This document shows, in pieces, positions 5,937 through 8,364 of a stretch of DNA of 8,364 nucleotides. How positions within the stretch are numbered: position 1 is the first letter of the stretch; each line of letters starts with the position of its first letter. The translations under genes and the position numbers were made by a program. The DNA is from Solobacterium sp. Its GTDB lineage: Bacteria; Bacillota_I; Bacilli_A; Erysipelotrichales; Erysipelotrichaceae. Under the pieces are notes generated by a model that saw only the letters and a list, made by a program, of their open reading frames with translations, was not told the origin of the DNA and searched no databases. The DNA lies in contig JAFWJP010000169.1 of the NCBI GenBank assembly GCA_017514645.1, positions 1-8,364 on the forward strand. The letters are read 5' to 3'.

Positions 5937-7715
5937 ATGTACATTCAGGAATACGACGTACTGCGTTACATCTTCAACGATCCTCAGATCTCAAAGGAGG
6001 ATCTTTCAGCACGCAGCGGTCATCCCACCCGCATACTTGACCGGATCCTCGACAGTCTGCATTCCCACGGCTATCTGGACGCGGAAGGACAGCTGACATC
6101 CCGGGCGATGGCATTTGCGGCGGAACGGAAGCCGGAAAACGCGGTCATTCTTGCGGCAGGCTACGGAATGCGCATGGTACCGATCAGTCACGCAACACCG
6201 AAAGCGCTTCTGGAAGTGGACGGAGAGATCCTGATCGAACGGATGATCCGGCAGCTGCAGGAAGCGGATGTGCACGATATCACCGTGGTCACCGGTTTCC
6301 GCAAGGAGGACTTCCGCTATCTCAGGGAGAAATACAGTGTACATCTGATTGAAAACGACGACTATGCCGTCAAAAACAACCTGCATTCGCTGGCGCTTGC
6401 GGCAGACAGGATCCACAATACCTACATCATGCCGTGCGATCTTTGGGCCGGTGCCAATCCGTTCACCAATGTGGAACTGTACTCCTGGTATATGATCAAC
6501 AATCTGATCGATGACAACAGCATCGTACGGGGCATCCCCGGCAGAGTGCTGCACAGATGCGCCAAAGGCACCGGGGGAAACTCCATGGTCGGCATTGCCT
6601 ATATTCTCCGGGAAGATGCGCCGAAACTGGTACAGCGTCTTCAGGAAATGGACAAAGATCCTGCGCATGACAATGACCGCTGGGAAGAAGCGCTGTTCCA
6701 GAACGATATCATGTTCACCAAAGCGCATTTCGTACGGGCTTCGGAAGTCATCAACGTCAATACCTATGAACATCTGCGGGCACTTGATTTCTATTCCGTC
6801 CACCTGCAGTCCGAAGCGATCGAAACGATCTGCCTTGCCCTGGATGCGCGTCCCTATGAGATCAGGGATATCCAGGTTCTGAAGAAAGGCATGACCAACC
6901 GGTCCTTCCTCTTTACCTGCCGGGATACCAAATACATCATGCGCATTCCCGGGGAGGGTACGGATCAATTGGTGGACCGGAACGCCGAGGCGGAGATCTA
7001 CCGTGTGATCTCCGGACAGGGATTCTGTGATGATCCGCTGTACATCGATCCGCAGACAGGCTATAAACTGTCCCTGTTCCTGGAAGGTGTCCGGACCTGC
7101 AATGCGGATGATCCGGAAGATCTCAAAGCCTGTATGGCCCTCCTGCGCCGCCTCCACAGCATGAAGCTGCACACCGGTCATGTCTTTGATCTCTTCGAAA
7201 AGATTGAAGCCTATGAAAAACTCTGGGGTGAATTCTCCTCGGTTCATCCGGATCATGCGGAAACCAAGGCGCATGTCTGGGAACTGAAGCCCTTCATTGA
7301 AGCGAACGCGGAACCGTTCTGCCTTACCCATATCGATGCCAATGCGGACAACTTCCTCTTCTATCCCACTGAGGACGGAGAGAAGCTGCAGCTGACGGAC
7401 TGGGAGTACGCCGGCATGCAGGATCCGCACGTGGATATTGCCATGTTCTGCATCTACAGCATGTATGACCGGAAACAGACCGAACGTCTGATCAACATCT
7501 ACTTCGGTGATACACCGTGCAGTGAACGCACCAGAGCCATGATCTACTGCTACATCGCTGTCTGCGGCCTGCTGTGGTCCGACTGGTGTGAATACAAAAG
7601 TCATATGGGCATTGAATTCGACCGTTACGCGCGCCGGCAGTACCGCTATGCCAAGGATTATTACCGCATTGCCGCAAAGGCGATCGCAAAGCTCACAGAT
7701 GAAACAAACCGCTGA
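5937..7715 (+). CDS. Winged-helix / phosphocholine cytidylyltransferase / choline kinase fusion (LicC-LicA)
   Basis: A 592-residue three-part protein. Residues 1-62 look like a winged-helix domain (ISKEDLSARSGHPTRILDRIL, then a GYLD wing). Residues 67-295 are a LicC-type nucleotidyltransferase: LAAGYGMRM (72-80), TPKAL with K89, ENDDYAVKNNLHSLALA (139-155, equivalent to the LicC substrate loop), D168 as likely metal ligand, and a closing VINVNTYEHLRALD. Residues about 305-590 are a LicA/choline-kinase-fold phosphotransferase with HIDANADN (H465, D467, N472) and the metal-binding DWEYAG (D488). Together they would phosphorylate choline and activate it to CDP-choline, usually for attaching phosphocholine to surface polymers. 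Other amino alcohols remain possible. No LicB transporter or LicD transferase is visible in the window. ATG 5937 was chosen because GGAGG lies 5 bases upstream; an in-frame TTG at 5919 precedes that site. It ends in TGA. Confidence 0.9.
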   Translation: MYIQEYDVLRYIFNDPQISKEDLSARSGHPTRILDRILDSLHSHGYLDAEGQLTSRAMAFAAERKPENAVILAAGYGMRMVPISHATPKALLEVDGEILIERMIRQLQEADVHDITVVTGFRKEDFRYLREKYSVHLIENDDYAVKNNLHSLALAADRIHNTYIMPCDLWAGANPFTNVELYSWYMINNLIDDNSIVRGIPGRVLHRCAKGTGGNSMVGIAYILREDAPKLVQRLQEMDKDPAHDNDRWEEALFQNDIMFTKAHFVRASEVINVNTYEHLRALDFYSVHLQSEAIETICLALDARPYEIRDIQVLKKGMTNRSFLFTCRDTKYIMRIPGEGTDQLVDRNAEAEIYRVISGQGFCDDPLYIDPQTGYKLSLFLEGVRTCNADDPEDLKACMALLRRLHSMKLHTGHVFDLFEKIEAYEKLWGEFSSVHPDHAETKAHVWELKPFIEANAEPFCLTHIDANADNFLFYPTEDGEKLQLTDWEYAGMQDPHVDIAMFCIYSMYDRKQTERLINIYFGDTPCSERTRAMIYCYIAVCGLLWSDWCEYKSHMGIEFDRYARRQYRYAKDYYRIAAKAIAKLTDETNR

Positions 7716-7745
7716 ATGTGGTACAAGTATGGTAGGAGATGAACT

Positions 7746-8364
7746 ATGGCCGATAAAAACCTATGTGAATTCTGTCTGGTCGGAAACAGAGGAGTTTTCC
7801 GGCGTGTACATAAGATGCGGGACGGAAACTACATCTGCGCAGACTGCCGGAAGATCATCGAAAGCTACGGTCTGCCGCTGCAGTCTGATCTGTTCCAGAA
7901 ACTGGTGACAGCCGAACCGGCACGCCGGGATATGCTCATGCGCGATCATCTGGAACGGATGTCCGCAGCTGACTGCATTGCCCGCTACTATCCGATGCCT
8001 TCCATCATGATGCATCAGGGAGAGCACTGCATCAACATCGTTGATGCTTCGCTGACCGTGGATCCGGAACGGATCCCGGAAGAAACCGCACCGGACAATA
8101 TTCTGGACATCAAAGGATCCGATGTCAAAAATCTCGGAGATTTTCCGAAAGGGGAAAAAGTCAAAGGCAAGCTGATCCAGACGGAGTATGCCCTGTATTT
8201 TCTCACTGAGCACTTTATCAATGCTCATCGTCTGAATGACATTGTGCGTTCCGATGATGCGAAGAAGACCCTGAAGGTCGTCAGTTCCCTGAACACTTAC
8301 ACCTATCAGGTCAAGCATGCCGATCTGATGTTCATGCGGGAGGCCTTCTTCAACAAACTGCTGG
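7746..8364 (+). CDS. Zinc-ribbon protein (DUF4428-like N-terminus), cut by window edge
   Basis: An open frame of 206 codons that runs off the right edge without a stop. The N-terminus carries a four-cysteine zinc ribbon: C7-x2-C10 and C31-x2-C34 (CEFC, CADC), a layout seen in DUF4428-type proteins. A middle segment around residues 138-160 (KGEKVKGKLIQTEYALYFL) looks like a short beta-rich GRAM/PH-type module, a tentative reading. The rest of the visible part is unfamiliar. There are no membrane segments in the visible portion. TAGGAGATGAACT directly before the ATG supplies a clear Shine-Dalgarno. It begins 30 bases after the licC-licA stop with no terminator between them, so it is probably in the same transcript, but nothing visible ties it to choline metabolism. 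Confidence 0.75.
   Translation, partial: MADKNLCEFCLVGNRGVFRRVHKMRDGNYICADCRKIIESYGLPLQSDLFQKLVTAEPARRDMLMRDHLERMSAADCIARYYPMPSIMMHQGEHCINIVDASLTVDPERIPEETAPDNILDIKGSDVKNLGDFPKGEKVKGKLIQTEYALYFLTEHFINAHRLNDIVRSDDAKKTLKVVSSLNTYTYQVKHADLMFMREAFFNKLL

Noticed and set aside
6006..7604. Minus-strand open frame of 532 codons opposite licC-licA.
   Set aside because: It is a shadow of the LicC-LicA gene, whose plus-strand frame has both sets of catalytic motifs.
1169..7715. TGA as a recoded codon as well.
   Set aside because: TGA ends the membrane protein within an ATGA overlap and ends licC-licA at a natural C-terminus followed by a new ribosome site, so it acts as a normal stop.
1..8364. CRISPR arrays, tRNA or rRNA genes, insertion sequences, prophage genes.
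   Set aside because: No direct repeats with spacers, no cloverleaf-like segments, no transposase or integrase motifs were seen on either strand.

Overview
The window reads as ordinary bacterial chromosome from a Bacillota (Firmicutes) member with roughly balanced GC. An Erysipelotrichaceae-type gut anaerobe is my best guess, because of the tilS-hpt-ftsH gene order, Firmicutes-like Shine-Dalgarno sites and the fused LicC-LicA enzyme. The assignment rests on gene content and remembered family resemblance, not on a search.

Layout. A leftward (minus-strand) gene train occupies about 1-5781. In transcription order it is: a MazF/PemK-fold protein (5781-5212), tilS (tRNA-Ile2 lysidine synthetase, 5219-3999), hpt (hypoxanthine phosphoribosyltransferase, 3959-3429), ftsH (membrane AAA+ zinc protease, 3407-1578), a small four-helix membrane protein (1537-1169) and the N-terminal two thirds of a glycoside hydrolase family 2 enzyme (from 1172, running off the left edge). 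Several genes overlap or nearly touch (ATGAATAA between mazF-like and tilS, ATGA between the membrane protein and GH2). A 137-155 bp divergent intergenic region carries a good rightward promoter and a terminator-like leader hairpin. It is followed by a rightward pair: a three-part protein (winged-helix domain, LicC phosphocholine cytidylyltransferase, LicA choline kinase) and a zinc-ribbon protein cut by the right edge.

The main surprise concerns the codon TAG. The tilS reading frame is interrupted at codon 211 by a single in-frame TAG, with perfectly collinear TilS sequence on both sides and a normal total length of 406 codons. The GH2 frame meets a TAG at codon 381 and then continues in the same frame with family-like sequence to the window edge. 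hpt also ends in TAG, and that frame runs on without another stop straight into ftsH. TilS is normally essential and AUA codons are used here (for example ftsH codon 7), so a simple dead tilS is unlikely. The window therefore suggests that TAG is decoded as an amino acid, at least partially, in this organism (Gln is the natural guess). A clean Shine-Dalgarno for ftsH just after the hpt TAG suggests TAG may still work as a stop there. Other genes end in TAA (ftsH, tilS, mazF-like) or TGA (membrane protein, licC-licA), so those two codons behave as ordinary stops.

Functionally the leftward train joins tRNA modification, purine salvage and membrane proteolysis, a conserved Firmicutes housekeeping cluster, with two accessory genes added downstream. 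The rightward unit is probably for choline activation (choline to phosphocholine to CDP-choline), likely for decorating surface polymers.
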